This document shows positions 47,440 to 60,639 of a stretch of 64,000 bases of DNA, one piece after another; within the stretch, counting starts at the first letter, position 1; each line of letters starts with the position of its first letter. The position numbers were made by a program, and so were the translations under genes. This stretch comes from Protea cynaroides (Eukaryota > Streptophyta > Magnoliopsida > Proteales > Proteaceae): the NCBI GenBank assembly GCA_028583415.1, contig CM053265.1, positions 27,373,815-27,437,814 of the forward strand. Reading direction: 5' to 3'. The notes below the pieces were generated by a model. The model saw nothing but the letters and a program-made list of their open reading frames with translations. It did no database searches and was not told the origin of the DNA.

Positions 47440-50400
47440 TTGTTTTCGAAATTTACACATACCTTCCAAGTTGAAAAGGTGAAGATATTGCTTTCGCATA
47501 GAATTTTCTTCTTCCCATGTGATCTCTTCTACGTCTTGACTTCTCCAAGTAACTTTAACATAGTAAATGTCACGGTTGCGTAGACGTTGAACCTTCTAGC
47601 TGGTAATTTCGATTGGTGCTACTTCAAATGTCAAATCATCAGTTAGACCCGATGGATCCGCTGCTAGGACGTATGTTGGATCTCGGATGTACTTCTTCAG
47701 TAATGAGATATGAAATACATCATGCACAATTGACATGGATGGGGGTAGTGCTAATTGATACGCCACCTTCCCATGTTTAGCTAGAATCTTATATGGTCCG
47801 ACGTACCTCGGACTTAGCTTTCCTTTCTGTCCGAACCATTTTAAGCCTCGCATAGGTGATATTTTCAATAATACCTTATCACCTATGACAAACTCAAGGT
47901 CTCGATGTCGATTATCTGCATACTATTTCTGATGATTCTAAGTTGTTCTAACTCTTTCCCTGTTATGTCGACTACTTTTCTTCCACAAATTCAAGGCCCA
48001 CAATTCTTCGCTCTTCGACTTCGTTCCAAAACAAAGGAGTTTGACACCTCCTACCATACAGTGCTTCTTAAGGGTGACATCTGTATAGTAGCCTGATAAG
48101 TGTTGTTATAGGCGAACTCGTTCAATGGTAGCTTCTCATCCCATGATCCTTTGAAATCAATAATACAAGCTCGGAGCATGTCTTCTAGAATTTGAATAGT
48201 ATGCTCCAACTGTCCTTCAGTCTGAGGGTGAAATGCCATACTAAACTTCAATGTAGTTCCCATACCCTTCTTGCAATCCTTTTCAGAACCTTGAGGTAAA
48301 GCGTGGTCTCTGTCGGACACGATGCTTTAAGGTACACCATCTAATCTGACAATATTATCCACATATAGCTTAGCTAATCTCTCTAGGGTATACTGAGGTC
48401 GTATGGCTATGAAACGAGCTGTTTTAGTCAAACGATCCACAATCACCCAGACCACGTTAACTACTCAAGGAGTCAATGGTAACCCAGTGACGAAGTCCAA
48501 AGTGAAGCAGTCCCATTTCCATGCCAGTTCTGGTAGTGGCTGCAACAATCCTGCGGGTCTTTGCCTTTCAGCCTTCATGCACTGATAATTCAGGCATTGA
48601 GACACAAATTTAGTTACATCTGCTTTTATTCCTCTCCACCAATAGGGTTTCTTTAAATCATAGTACATCTTCGTGCTTCCAAGGTGTACTAAATATGCAG
48701 TGGTATGGGCTTCCTCCATAAGTCTTTGTCTAATATCCAAGTCTTCACTTTCAGGAACACATACTCTCCCTTTATTTCTTAACACCTTTTCAAGGTCAAA
48801 GGTGAAGTCAGGGTTGGTCCTATCCTTTTTCAAGGTCTTCTTGAACTGTTCTCAGATAGGGGTATGATTTAATAGTTACTTTTACTTCGTCTAATAGATC
48901 AGGTACAATCTTCAATGTAGCAAACATGTTTGAGAATAGATGAATAAACCCTTGGTTAGATGATTCATCTAGAATATCAATCATGAAATGCTCTTTACCA
49001 TAACTAAATACTCTTCTTATGACACACACTACAACATTTGTACTAGCTTCTTCTTGGGATTTTGTCATAGCTTTCCTGCTTAATATGTTAACAACTACAT
49101 TAGCTTTTCTTGGATGATACTGGGTATCGCAATCAAAATCCTTTAGTAATTTCAGCCATCTTCTCTATCTCATGTTCAACTCCTTCTGATTAAAAAGACG
49201 AGTGAGATTCTTATGATCTGATTTAATCTAAAATTTCTCTCCATATAAATAATGTCTCCATATCTTGACAGCATGTACCACTGCTGCTAACTCCAAGTCA
49301 TGAGTTGGGTAACTCTCCTCATGCTCCTTCAGTTGTCTTGAATCATATGCAATCACGGGTTCACCTTGCATTAACTCGCATCCTAAACCCAATCTGAAAG
49401 CATCGATGTATAGGGTAAAAGGTTTTCCTGGTGCCAGAACGATCAAGATGGGAGCTGATATCAACCTTGCTTTTAGAGTCTGGAAACATTCTTCACACTT
49501 ATCAGTCCAAATAAACTCCTCTCCCTTCCTGGTTAGCTTGGTAAGAGGTATTGTGATTATAGAGTAGTCCTCTATGAATCGTCTATAATAACCAGCTAAA
49601 CCCAAGAAACTTCTGATCTCTGCAATGTTCTTTAGGTGTTTCTCACCATACGATTACTTCTCTTAATAGGGTCCACCTTTAATCCCTTTTGATGATGCTA
49701 CGTGTTCCAAGAAGATCACTTTATTTAATCAAGTCTCATATTTCTTGGACTTGGCATAAAGCTTCTCCCTTCTTAGCTGTTGTGAAGCTGATCTAAAATT
49801 CATTATAAGGCTTTCTTCATCTTTGGAATAAACCAATATATAGTCTATGAATCTATGACCGACGTATCCAACATATCATGAAACACCTAGTTCATAAGCT
49901 CCATAAAATATGCCGGTGCATTGGTTAATCCCAAGGATATACCCAGGAACTCATAGTGTTCGTACCTGGTCCTGGAAGTCGTCTTCAGATTGTCACTATC
50001 TTTAATCTTCAATTGATGATGCTCCATCCAAGGTCGATCTTAGGGAACACCTTTGCACTTTATAACTGATCGAACAAGTCCTCAATCCGTAACAATGGAC
50101 ATCAATTATTTATGGTGAGCTTGTTCAATTCTCGGTACTTTATATACAGAAGAATAATACCATCCTTCTTCTTTATGAGCCACACTAATGCTTCCCAGGT
50201 GGTATATTGGACTGGATTAAACCTTAGTCTAATAACTCTTGTAGTTGAGTCTTCTGTTCCTTCAATTCTATAAGAGCTATTCTATAGGGAGCCTTAGACA
50301 TAGGTGTAGTCCTTGGTAACAAGTTAATAACGAACTCGATCGTACGATCAGGTGACAACTCAAGTAAGTCTCCTAAAAATATATCAGGCAATTTATACAT

Positions 50401-50690
50401 CACATCAATATCTTCCTTCTGTGGTGCTTCTTTAGTATCGTCTACCACAGATACCATATATTTAACTCCTTTCTTTTCAAGGCATCTCTTCACCTTTAGT
50501 GTAGGGAGAATAAGATTCTGCTTCCTTAGCAATATGCTTCCAATAAAATCAAATTATGTGCAGTCTTTATTCTTGAATGACAACTTCTTTTATGCACATA
50601 ACAGCTTTGTAGAGTCTTGAGACAACCAATCCATCCTCAAAATAACGTCAAAGTCTGTCATCTCAAGTCAATTAGGTTGCATCCAAATTC
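47440..50690 (-). pseudogene. pol: pol remnants of element D
   Basis: Minus-strand fragments in several frames: chromodomain region near 47500; integrase C-terminal KISPMRGLKWFGQKGKLSPR (47868 down) and SSMSIVHDVFHISLLKKY-like sequence; DDE-core remnants (SDRDHALP, HPQTEGQLEHT, 48051-48320; LDFVTGLPLTP near 48480); zinc-binding CLNYQCMK; RNase H/RT end 49228-49605 (YRRFIEDYS, LYIDAFRLGLG); RT core 49620-50200 mostly destroyed; protease-RT linker 50224-50532 (APYRIALIELKEQ). At least seven frameshifts or stops. Same domain order as A. Confidence 0.88.
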
Positions 50691-51893
50691 TCATCCATCC
50701 ATACAATTCGAACATTGTTCATAATACTCACCCACTACAACATCTAGTCCAAAGAGCTTGAACTAGCAAAATCTAGTATAAAGGTTTTAAGAGCTTGTCT
50801 AGTTCCTTCATATCTTATAATTTTTTTCAAAGACTAACGCCAAAAATCTCATATCCCAAAAATCTCATTAGCTTACACCTCTTTTATCATTACAATTCTA
50901 CACTGATCTCTCTATCATATACCTCAAAAAGTATCTTGTGATTGTTACTCACTTCATGTCCCAAGTTTACCTATAAGCATTAGGGTATATGCTTATAATT
51001 TCATTAATTCTGCCAAAAGTTCTTGGTCTTTACTTAATCATTTCATTTAACATTGGCATAACTCAGTATTACTTGTACTAATCTGAATACTATCAATGCC
51101 ACCATTTTTTATTTCATACTTGCATCCACTCTTAGATATGCCTTTAGAAATCTTCTTCTTTGTCAAACTTCATACCGATATAGTCATCTTTAATTCTATT
51201 CGAGCGCTATCTACTATTTACTAACTGATCTTGGAAGTTTTTACTTCTTGCTCATGCACTCTTTTACAGACTATGACTCCTATCCATCCATCCAGCAATC
51301 TCAAAATAGATTCTCTATTACTTCATCTGAGAACTTTTGGCTATAGAATTTAATCTGAATTCAATCATTTTATCTTTAATAATTCCCTTATTAACTAAGT
51401 ATCTTTATCAAAGAATGTCAGAAAATGTAAGAATCAGAATGTTTATCCAAAAATGATTTACTTCCTTCTTTCGAATTTAATACAATGACGATCATTTATT
51501 TATCTAGTGGACCTAGATTTAAAGAATCAAGAGTAAATCTATGGTAATCCAACTGTCATCCAAAGGTCGTTAAGTTGCATGGTGGTCTGAATGTATGGAA
51601 ATAGAGATTCTACAGCTCTTAACCTCATGGTTATAGGTTCTATCGAGTATATAATACCATTGGTCAATGCACTACAGGAATAAATGTAGAGAAATTTTGG
51701 TACATCAATAAATCAAGTATAAATCAGAAAGATGTACGTTCAAAATGATTAAACCTTTAACTATTCATTCAGTTGATATCTCTATTCATGTTATCGATCA
51801 TGAGAGTAGCTTAGATTGGTATAATCAGAACTAATACTAAAGAAATAATATCTACAACTCCAATTGACAGGTTGAATCGATAAGGTATCCTGT
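50691..51893. other. Unassigned AT-rich stretch inside D
   Basis: Lies where protease and gag C-terminus should be. I can find neither the zinc knuckle nor the protease motif. It may be decayed gag-pol or foreign sequence. No ORF of note. Confidence 0.4.
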
Positions 51894-52686
51894 TGTAAGC
51901 ACCCCATTTTTGCCATCCCAGCTAAACAAAGTCCTGCTGGTGTGTGGACAACAAAAGGAAGAAAGGTGATCGAAAGTTTGGATTCTTGACTGTGAATTTG
52001 AGGAAGTTTTCAATGGGTTGTGAATTTGAGGAAGTTTTCAATGGGTCCACGGGTCATGGGTTATAATTTTCATGGATGCGTAGGTCATGAATTATCTTAA
52101 ACGAGACCATAATTGCTCAATTTCGATATCACGAGGAAGATATGACCATTTTAGTCGGTGATACATATGAGGGAGGTTTATGAAATTATTATAAATAATC
52201 CTAGGGGCCTTCATGCAAATTATCCTAAGTTGGATTGTTTGAATTTCAAATCATCATATCTTGATCATCCGACATCGGTTCGGATGATTCAAGACCATTA
52301 TTCTTCATTCATGATGTTCTACAAAGTGGACATAAAAATCCGGTAGAAGTCACCGTGGGTCCCATGCAAGCTTGCATGCAAAATTATCATTAGAACTTCA
52401 GGCATATCTTTTCCGTTCTCATCGGATTGTGATTCAGTTCTATATTCCTCATTTTTAATGTTCTACAAAATGAACCCAAAAATTTGGAATATAGGCCATC
52501 GGAAAATTCCATGCGGGATGACGTGAATGACCCATGAAATGACAAGGAGAGAAAACCGATTAATTCCAATTAGTCCAATCAACTCGTTCGCCGGTTTTGG
52601 TCCAACCTAGCTCAACCCATATCGGTTTAACTCGGCAACCTAAGTCAGTCTCAACCCATTTCGAACCAGTCATTCATGTGCATAAT

Positions 52687-52709
52687 ATTTATATATATTA
52701 TATATTATA

Positions 52710-52761
<52 letters not shown>

Positions 52762-52812
52762 GTATGTATGTTATAAAATATATGTGTATATATGTATATA
52801 ATATATATTATT
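52687..52812. repeat. AT-dinucleotide microsatellite
   Basis: Long (TA)n run with GTATG interruptions within fragment E; the counterpart in E' is at about 61388-61465. Confidence 0.9.
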
Positions 52813-52823
52813 ATATGTAAATG

Positions 52824-53560
52824 ATAATCCAAAAGATTTTGAGAAGAAAAATGAAAGAGGGGAGAGAAAACGTGAAAGAGAAGGGGATTTAGGGTTTTGA
52901 GATAATCCAAAAGATCTTGAGGAGAAAAAGGAAAGAGGGGAGAGAGAAAATGTGAAAGAGAAGGGATTTAGGGTTTTGAGATAATCCAAAAGATCTTGAG
53001 AAGAAAAAAAGGAAAGAGGGAGAAATAAAAATAAAAAAAAAAAAAAGGGGGAAAAGATTCCCCTTCACGTTTTCTAGAAAGAAAACGTGAAAGAAAAGAG
53101 AGGGAGAAAAGAAAAAAAAGGAAGGAAAAGAATGAAGAAGAAAAGGAAAGAAGAAAGAAAGGAAAGAGAGAAGGATTTTTCTAGAAGAAGGAAGGAGAGA
53201 AAGGAAAGAGAGAAGGGGTTTTCTAGAAGAAGAATGAGAAAAAGGAAAGAAAGGAAGAAGAAAATACATGGGAAGGAAGAGAAGAAAAGGAAAGAAGAAA
53301 AATGGAGAGAAAAAGATTTTTTAGAAAAAGAAGAAAAGGAAAGAAGGATCTTCTAGAAAATGAGTGAAAAATTATAAATAGGAGAGAGGAGGGATCCTTT
53401 TCCAGACCAGAGAGAGGGAACGTGGGTGAGAGAGAGAAATGTGAGTGAGAGAGAGAAACGTGAGAGAGGAAGAAAGAAAGAGAGAAAAGAGAAAGAAAGA
53501 AAGAGAAGAAGAAAGAGAGAAAGAGAAGAGAGAAAAGAAGCGAAGAGAGGAGAAGGAGGA
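52824..53560. repeat. Purine-rich block with 78-bp tandem units
   Basis: Three units starting GATAATCCAAAAGATYTTGA at about 52824, 52901 and 52980, followed by GAAAGA/GGAAAG-rich low-complexity sequence containing TTTTCTAGAA repeats. ORFs on either strand here are composition artefacts. Confidence 0.8.
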
Positions 53561-54245
53561 TTCACATTCAGTAAAAGGCTAATTTTCATGAAATCTCAAT
53601 CATGAATGCTCTATTACATGCTTGTTAATGTTAGGATGCCTATGTCTAACATTTTTCATGAATGATAATTTGTCTAAGCTATTCAATGATGAATTTTTGA
53701 TTGATATACAATAATGTTTGATGTTTTTTGTAAATTTCATAAAGTGATTTTCTGATCTGAAAATTCCAGATTTAGGGTTCAAACTTAGGACGTACATCAT
53801 ATGTATTTTTTCTAAGATTTTGAAGCCCAAAATTTTATGGGGTCTCTCTGATATGATAGAAGACTACCCTAAAAATTTCGTTCCATTTGGAATTGGGGAA
53901 ATGTTCAAAAATTTTTCACAAAGAAAATATACTGTTTTAACTTTTTTCTTAATAAAATTTTAGATCAGACAGTTATCTACATAGATATATGTCTGTATTT
54001 AATTTTCATTAAGAATTTTATTTGGAATTTATGGTGAACTGGTCAAAAATATGGAACAGACCTGACGGAATATTTTCGACCTGCCTATGATCTCGTTTAG
54101 GATTAGCCTCCTTGAGACAAAATGTTTGCCTCTGAGTCTTCTTTCCAGGATATCTTTTAAGAATTTTTGAGTAAGTACAGTGCCCTATGTGCCCATTTTG
54201 TCCACCTCTTTCACCTATTTGTGCTATTTTCGGATCTGTGCATCA

Positions 54246-54619
54246 CTACTATAATTGGAATGGTCACCGCCATAATTGGAATAGTCACCTGCCATAATTG
54301 GATGACCACATTGTTCCATTCATATTAGCACTACCTTACCATGTTTGTATTGATCACACCCCTTTTTAATTTGAATATACCCCTAAGATGGAAAAAACAA
54401 TACCGTTTTACTCCCTAACCTCCTCTATCCTATTAAAAAATAAAATTTTAAACCACACTCAAATAACTATCTCCTATTCAAACCACTCAACTACATTAAC
54501 TCTAATCTATTTATTTTAATCTTTATACCTTCTATGTTAAGGCACCTGCCCTAGATTTTAAAATCGAAATTTAGGGTATGTGCATCCTCTATAATCATAA
54601 GGATAAGTCAATGATGCAC
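54246..54619. other. Unassigned stretch with a short CATAATTGGAATRGTCACC repeat
   Basis: Three near-identical CATAATTGGA units at about 54250-54305; nothing else recognised up to the gag remnant. Confidence 0.5.
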
Positions 54620-55170
54620 TGCATCTTACATAAACCTATCTAGTTATAGGGCCACAATAGATTTGATCATTTGCTGAAACGTTTAAGGCTTCATCTTCAG
54701 AAAATATTCCTCAACTCTTGTCGGATCATTCTGCCATGATGCAGCTATCCCATACATCGGTGGCTGATAAGGGTAACCACCTTGATACACTGTTTGTTGT
54801 ACACCAAGCTTCTACACTGGGGTGTGCATTACTGGGACCTATGGTATGGTAGGCACTGTATTACGGCTAACATGTGCTGGGGGTATAGTGTTACTACCAA
54901 CTAGTATCGTACTTGGTTTGACCCGGAGGTGTTGGTGTAGCATTGGCAACTTGGATAGTGATTTCCATGGTAACTTGCATAGTTGGTCTCATCTGTTGTT
55001 GCTCTTGTATTTTTTCAGGCCAAGTTTATTACATTCGTAGCCAAGACACTTGGTAGTCTAGGTAGATTGGCTGGAGTAGCCTGGTTGTTCACCTCCTTTG
55101 ATTTGCTCCAATCTGATTATCATTACTACCCGTTCTCGACCCAGATAGTGGTGGGGTCAAGTTGTAATCT
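54620..55170 (-). pseudogene. gag: N-terminal gag remnant of element D
   Basis: The minus strand encodes pieces matching the proline/glutamine-rich N-terminal half of the A/C Gag (QEQQQMRPTMQVTMEI-like, then YPYQPPMYG-like) and the start of the capsid core. Several stops. The C-terminal half with the zinc knuckle is missing. Confidence 0.65.
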
Positions 55171-55174
55171 TTTC

Positions 55175-55260
55175 TTAATGCTCAGCGGGCAATGGATCAG
55201 TGTGTAGTGGATCTCACTCTGAGTCTCCACGTCACCCAGGAGTATAGCTTTATCATCTTT
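55175..55260 (+). pseudogene. aORF stub of element D
   Basis: AQRAMDQCVVDLTLSLHVTQE matches AQRRTDQRVADLTASLQPTQT of the C aORF. It directly abuts the gag remnant, so the rest of the aORF and the intergenic region have been deleted. Confidence 0.65.
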
Positions 55261-55733
55261 TATAGTTACTTTCATTTCTATTGTATGGTCATTATTCTCC
55301 TATCTCTATTGGATTTAGCCTGAGATCTTTCCCTTTACCTCTATAGGGATTTAGGCGTTACTAGCCATTTTTCTTCTTCCTCTGTCATACATCAAGTTTC
55401 ACATCTTGTGAGTACCAACTCGGTATTTTAATTTTCTGCTTTATAGATGCTCCTATCTTGCTACTGTACTATATCCTTTGTATACTTAGACAACTGCCCG
55501 ACTTATAGATCGTACCCTATATTATTTGTTTATCGGGATACATTTAGATTTTCTTTTTCTGTCTGTATATACATATGGTTTCACCTTTAATAAGTACATT
55601 ATTGTCTTGTTTTAAGTTCTGTCTCAACCAACACAGGTGCTTATGGTGTATTTGTATTAAAGCTTTTAATTTATCCTAACACAGTTTATGGACTCTAGTG
55701 AAAGTATTCAAGTTTAATGGATAAGGTCTGAGA
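55261..55733. other. Spacer between aORF stub and PBS of D
   Basis: Non-coding; ACTGCCCGACTTATAGATCG near 55493 and the TTTAATAAGTACATTATTGTC block match the equivalent spacers in B and C. Confidence 0.6.
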
Positions 55734-55745
55734 GCTCTGATACCA
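55734..55745 (-). other. Primer binding site of element D (tRNA-iMet)
   Basis: Minus strand TGGTATCAGAGC, perfect consensus, three bases from the LTR. Confidence 0.92.
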
Positions 55746-55748
55746 AGT

Positions 55749-58095
55749 TGTCACACCCCAATTCTGGACTAACCAATGGGGTGATGAACCGTCATGAAAA
55801 TCAACAATTCAAACCAGGATCTCGTATAGGCTATGCCAACTATGTTAAACAAAAACACATTCCACAATAATAATCAGAGTAAATAAATAAAAAGCGAAAG
55901 TCTTATTAATATTGAACTGCGAGTTTACAATGATAATTAAACATTTAACAAGTTATCTTCAAGTAATCAAAACATAATTAATACTGATTATAAGTATCAC
56001 AATACGAAAGTTAACCACTAAGCGTAAACATAATTGAAACACTAGCTTGACGAGCCATATTCGCCCTCCACGGCTTGCACATCCATAGCCGCTACATGTC
56101 CACATGTTGGCGTATTCATATAATCTTCAATCGTAACACCTGCAACATCAGAAACTATAAAAGAATTATACATGCGAGGGTCAGCTCTCCAACTTGAGTT
56201 CAGTGTGTGAACAAAACAATGCAATAAACATATGCATGCATTCAATTCATATCTTTGCTCTGGTTTATAAGTTTACAATGTGCTATGGAAAGGTTTGGTG
56301 GCCTCCGCACCTCTATACATGAGTGTGTGAATCCATCCAGTGGATCAAACACCATTGTCGTCCCACATGTACCCACCATGGAATAGAGATAGAGCTAAAG
56401 TGTTTGAATCAAACACCGCCAACACTACCCCTGATGCCCTACCCATACCAACATGTAAGCCCCTATTAATGAGGGCTTGTAAACTGGGCTCGCAATTAAC
56501 CAATCCTAATGCCAAACAGTGTATCCAAGGCCTCACCCCAGCATCCCTCAATACGTCCATAGAGATAGAGCTAAGGCCCCCCAACAGAGTCAAAGATTAT
56601 ATGGTCCGAGACCACCTCCCCTGATGCCTTACGACGTAATAGTTCTGCTAAGGTAATGGTGATATGACAATGTTAATGGGCAAGACTTAAGTAGAGATAG
56701 ATCTAGAGTCTGGTGAAGAGGTCAAAGACCACCATGCCACGTCCTCCCCCTGATGCTCCACTTGCATCCAACATACCAATCACACACATACATTCACATA
56801 CCTATTCCTAGCATCGTCATCATCATCATGTTATAAATAAACGAAATTAAATATGTATGAACAGTAATAGCAGGAATATTGGATGACATGTGAGATGCAC
56901 ATTACAAGCATACAAGCATAGAATCAATCATGGCATTGGACTTAATAAAGTAAACAGTTTATTATTATCCAATTAGTTTAGGTCTTGTTCCCTCACCTTT
57001 GTTCGATGGTTGTTCCTCTTTCAAGCTTTGTAAATCACTTTTGGACCACATGGAAACTTAATAAATTTATGGATTCTAAGTTAAAGTTCATATTCATTAA
57101 TTATAGTATTTAAATGTCCCATCTGGAATCAATCAGACCTCCAGAAGCTGAGTAGTCGCACGTGTAGTTAGACCCTGTGGTCGCAATATATATGACCACA
57201 CTGTGTAGCCCCCTATGGTCGCATTTTATGCGACCACACCACGAGACCACACCTTTCCTGAGAACTTCTCAAATAGCTGTGGTTGACCCTCTGCTCACCC
57301 TGTAGTCGACTACAGGCTGTGACCACATGATGTTTGATCAATTTTTCACCTCAATCTGAATTCTTCCTGAGTCAATCCTTGGCTCATCACTTGGGTTCAT
57401 CCTATGGTTATCATATGGCCATTATCTGTAGTTTCTCATTATCAATTATTCCTAACCTATTTTCTCATGGTTTTTCTTAGAAATTTCATAACCGAAATCA
57501 TTAAATTAGATTTAACACATCAACTTGAAAAGAACCTATTCTATATGATTTACCCTGTAGAGTCAAGTCCATACCTTAAGCTTGCTGTAGAGATATAGAA
57601 CTTTTTTCTACAAAACCTTCTTCTCCAAATCTCCTTCTTCCCCTTCTCTTCCTTTCTCTTTCTCTCGTAGGTTTAGGTTTTCAATTTGAGTTTTAAAAGA
57701 ATGAGAGAGGCTAAGGAACATCCCCTATATAAAGGAAAACCTCCATCTAGAGTCTCACTTTAATTTGGAAAGAGTCCCCCCTCAAATTAGAAAAGTTTCC
57801 TAAACACAGAATCTGTTCAGTATCGTGTGGTCGCACGTGGGGTCGCAGAACCCTTTGACCACACGTCCAAAAATTGTGACCACACCTCCCAGACTCTAGT
57901 GGTCTCATTATTCTAAGGTGTGGTCGACCCCACCTGTTTAGGTATGCGATCACATGGTCCTAATTAGATTATTTTAGGTTCAATTTCATACCTAGCCTTG
58001 TGGTTTCTTCACGCACTTGGTCCGCTTGGTCCGACCATGATTGGAAGACCTGATACAAGGTGGTAAGACCGGGTTAGTACGATATGGGTCTTACA
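55749..58095 (-). repeat. 5' LTR of element D (2347 bp)
   Basis: TGT...ACA ends; GTGGTCG clusters at 57145-57330 and 57825-57960; promoter-like TATATAGGGG on the minus strand near 57724; codon-conserved U5 segment 56042-56160 ending GSSS-stop; conserved core near 56470-56530. Confidence 0.88.
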
Positions 58096-58375
58096 ACTCA
58101 GGTGTACTCTACCTTGGTCTAAGGAAGCCTATAGAGTTTATTATCGAAAAACCACTCAGGTGTACTCTACCTTGGTCTAGGGATACTGAAATTTTTTGAC
58201 CTAAAACCACCCAGGTGTCCTCTACCTTGGTCTAAGAAAGCCTAAAATTTATTATCTTAAAATCACTCAGGTGTACTCTACCTTAGTCTAGGGATACTAA
58301 AATTTGGTGACCTAAAACCACTCAAGTATCCTCTACCTTGGTCTAAGAAGGCTAGAATTTATTAATCTATATAGA
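58096..58375 (+). repeat. 56-bp tandem array of E', right piece
   Basis: Five units starting at 58096, 58154, 58209, 58265 and 58320 (55-58 bp spacing), each beginning ACYCARGTRTMCTCTACCTT. Confidence 0.9.
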
Positions 58376-58382
58376 TTGAAAT

Positions 58383-58765
58383 GTGGGAACCGTGTTTGGG
58401 TGTCTCACCAAACTGCCTACGTATCTTAGGGTTCTATCCTAAGAATCAAGATCTGCATAGTTCGGAATATGGATTCATTCATTAATGTATACTTTTAAGA
58501 TCAAAGTGTGGAACCGTGTTTGAAAATCTCACCAAACTGCCTACGTATCTTAGGGTGCTACCCTAAGAATCAGGATCCGCGTAGTTTGGAATGCAGATTC
58601 AATCATTCATGTGTATGTTCTTTCAAGATCATGGTGTGGAATCATGTTTGAAAATCTCACCAAACTACCTACATATCTTAGGGTTCTGTCCTAAAATTCA
58701 GGATCCACGTAGTTCGAAAATATAGATTCAATCATTCATGTTCTTCTTTCAATATCAAAGTGTGG
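58383..58765 (+). repeat. Three 126-bp tandem repeats of E'
   Basis: Units begin GTGTGGAACCGTGTTTG at about 58383, 58506 and 58634, with a partial fourth at 58760. Each holds ACTGCCTACGTATCTTAGGG then AATCAGGATCCGCGTAGTT. Related single modules occur at about 6100 and 6368. Confidence 0.88.
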
Positions 58766-59214
58766 AACCTAAATGCTCTATGGTTCGATTTACTTCACAC
58801 CTATGTAGTTCTCTATATCCTAAAGGAGATGAGCTGAGGGGTAGGGATCGTCCTAAGCTACCCTTGACCTAAAACCCTAATTTGGCATGTGTTGGGCTAG
58901 GCATTCTGATTCTTGATTAAGATTTATCTTTTTTTCATTCTTATCCTTCCAGTGAATGTGGGTGCCTACATGCACGTCCCTACACCTAATATGTCTTCTA
59001 GGTGTACAGATATGGTAGTTCGACTAGGGTGTTGCAGAAATTAAGTTATTACTAGCAATAAATATCATTCAAATATGGCAAGTAACAACATATATCATCT
59101 CAATTATAGTAGTAAAACATGTGAATCAATATAGCAGCAAACATGTGAGAGCATTGATCAAACATAGATCATCAACAATGTGATCAAGATCATATTTGAT
59201 CGATGGTTCAGATT
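58766..59214. other. E' sequence without recognisable genes
   Basis: Contains GTGGGTGCCTACATGCACG at about 58968 and AT-rich sequence. No ORF recognised. Confidence 0.5.
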
Positions 59215-59740
59215 CACTTAAAACATTCATGAGGTCAATCCAACCGTTCAAATTCAATTAAATCACTCAAAAAGGTAATCCAACGGTTCAAATCACTCAA
59301 GATAGTAATTCAATCGTTCAGATCACTCAAAATCACTCACAATAAAAATCCAACGGCTCATATCACTCCAAATGATAATCTATCCATTCAAATTCCTCTA
59401 AATCATACATAATCTAGATCTAACTGTTCATATTCATTTACATCAATCATCAAGACAATCCAATGGTCCAGATTCATTTATATCACTCATGATGTTCATC
59501 TAATGGCTCAAATTCTTCTAAAACACAATATGATGGAAATCTAATGGTTTAAATCATTCCTGATGATAATCCAAACCGTTCAAATTTATTTCAATCACTC
59601 CCAAAGATAATCTAATGGTTCAAATCACTTATCATGATAATCTAACTGTTTATATCCGTTTACATCACTTTTGATGATAATTTAACAGTTCAGATTTATT
59701 CAAATTAATAATCTAACCATTCAGATTACTCAAATCAAAG
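59215..59740 (+). repeat. Degenerate array of ATCCAACGGTTCAAATCACTC units
   Basis: At least ten imperfect copies of a roughly 35-45 bp unit combining 'AATCYAACGGTTCAAAT' with 'ATCACTCATGATGAT'. Spacing is irregular. Confidence 0.75.
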
Positions 59741-59749
59741 TAAAATATA

Positions 59750-60175
59750 ACCAATGGATCAAATTAACATTCTAGATCAATAATCCAATTTTATCAAAAT
59801 TCCAAGATCAATGGTCCTAATTTCATCAAAATTCTGGGATCAATGGTCTAATTTTAATCATATCATAATTCCAAGCATATGATAGGATCAATTTTAATTT
59901 CACCAAAAATTCCATATGATCGGATCAATTTCAACACATAAAATTTCATTCATGATTGGATTAATCAATTATAATTCCATTCATGTTTGGATCAATTTCA
60001 ATTTAATCAAAATTCACTTGATCAGATCAATCAAAATTCCATATGATCGGATCAATCAAAATTCCACACAATGCCATAATCGAATCAAATTCAATTAAAA
60101 TTTTCATTCATGTTTGGATAAATTTCAATTTCATCACATTAAAATTTCACAACATATGTATCAATTCATCACATT
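59750..60175 (+). repeat. Degenerate array of GATCAATTTCAAT/AAAATTCCA units
   Basis: Repeated GATCGGATCAATCAAAATTC and similar blocks, AT-rich, no coding potential. Confidence 0.7.
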
Positions 60176-60639
60176 AAAATTTAGATCTAACATAGTATGG
60201 AGAGGAGGGTTTAATGACTGAGTGTCGGCTTGGTGTATTGATTGTGTACATTCGGTGAGAGATGTGATGAACAAGTGGGACTGCTGGTGGTTATATAGGT
60301 GGTTTATGAAGATGGAATTTGGGATTAATAGTGGTGATCGGTGGACAGGTTGATAAGGTGTGGCAGCATGTATGTAGGGGTTTGTGATGAGTGGAATGAG
60401 TGTTGTGTCAAGTGGTCGTGGCTGGGTAGTGCTGTAACTGATAATGAATGAGAAATTATCGAATGTGAGGAGTGATACGTGGGGGATTGGTCATGGCAGT
60501 AGCTGGGTTTGGAGATGGTGGGGTGGCTTACTAGTAGCCTGGCCAGGTGGAGTGGCAATGGTGCTCTAACAAGTTGAAGATGATCATGTTTGCATAAGAA
60601 GCTAAACAGAAAAAAACAGATGAAAACAAATAGACTCAC
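60176..60639. other. E' promoter-like region without genes
   Basis: GT-rich sequence with a 117-residue minus-strand ORF (60325-60678) whose composition follows the adjacent simple sequence. No recognised domain. Confidence 0.45.

Larger units (their letters stand above)
51894..54245 (+). repeat. LTR-like fragment E, same family as the right end of E', inserted in D
   Basis: Starts TGTAAGCACCCCATTTTTGC. It shares, in order and in inverted orientation with 62473 to about 60700, the segments TTTCAATGGGTCC, CATGGATGCGTAGGTC, GCATGCAAATTAT-type, an AT-dinucleotide tract and a purine-rich tract. A 24-bp direct duplication (TGTGAATTTGAGGAAGTTTT twice) lies at about 51981-52038. The right border is uncertain and no TSD could be matched, so it may be a truncated copy. 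No coding potential. Confidence 0.5.
45078..58095 (-). mobile_element. Element D, degenerate Tekay-like chromovirus of another subfamily
   Basis: 13,018 bp including fragment E. LTRs of 2341 and 2347 bp with TGT...ACA ends, PBS, PPT, pol remnants in many frames, N-terminal gag remnant and a stub of aORF. GTGGTCG/CGACCAC clusters replace the GGGTCGA clusters of A/B/C. Coding decay is clearly greater than in A, B or C. Confidence 0.9.

Noticed and set aside
52698..52910. Tyr/Ile-rich ORF on the minus strand
   Set aside because: Translation of a TA microsatellite.
53087..53356. Lys/Glu/Arg-rich ORF, and Phe/Ser/Leu-rich ORFs on the other strand (52889-53589)
   Set aside because: They follow the purine-rich low-complexity tract and have no domain or conserved start.
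51889..54245. Solo LTR with TSD for fragment E
   Set aside because: No matching 5-bp repeat was found at any plausible right border, so only an LTR-like fragment is claimed.
58096..58375. CRISPR-like regular repeats
   Set aside because: The whole 56-bp unit is repetitive, with no unique spacers, in a plant sequence.
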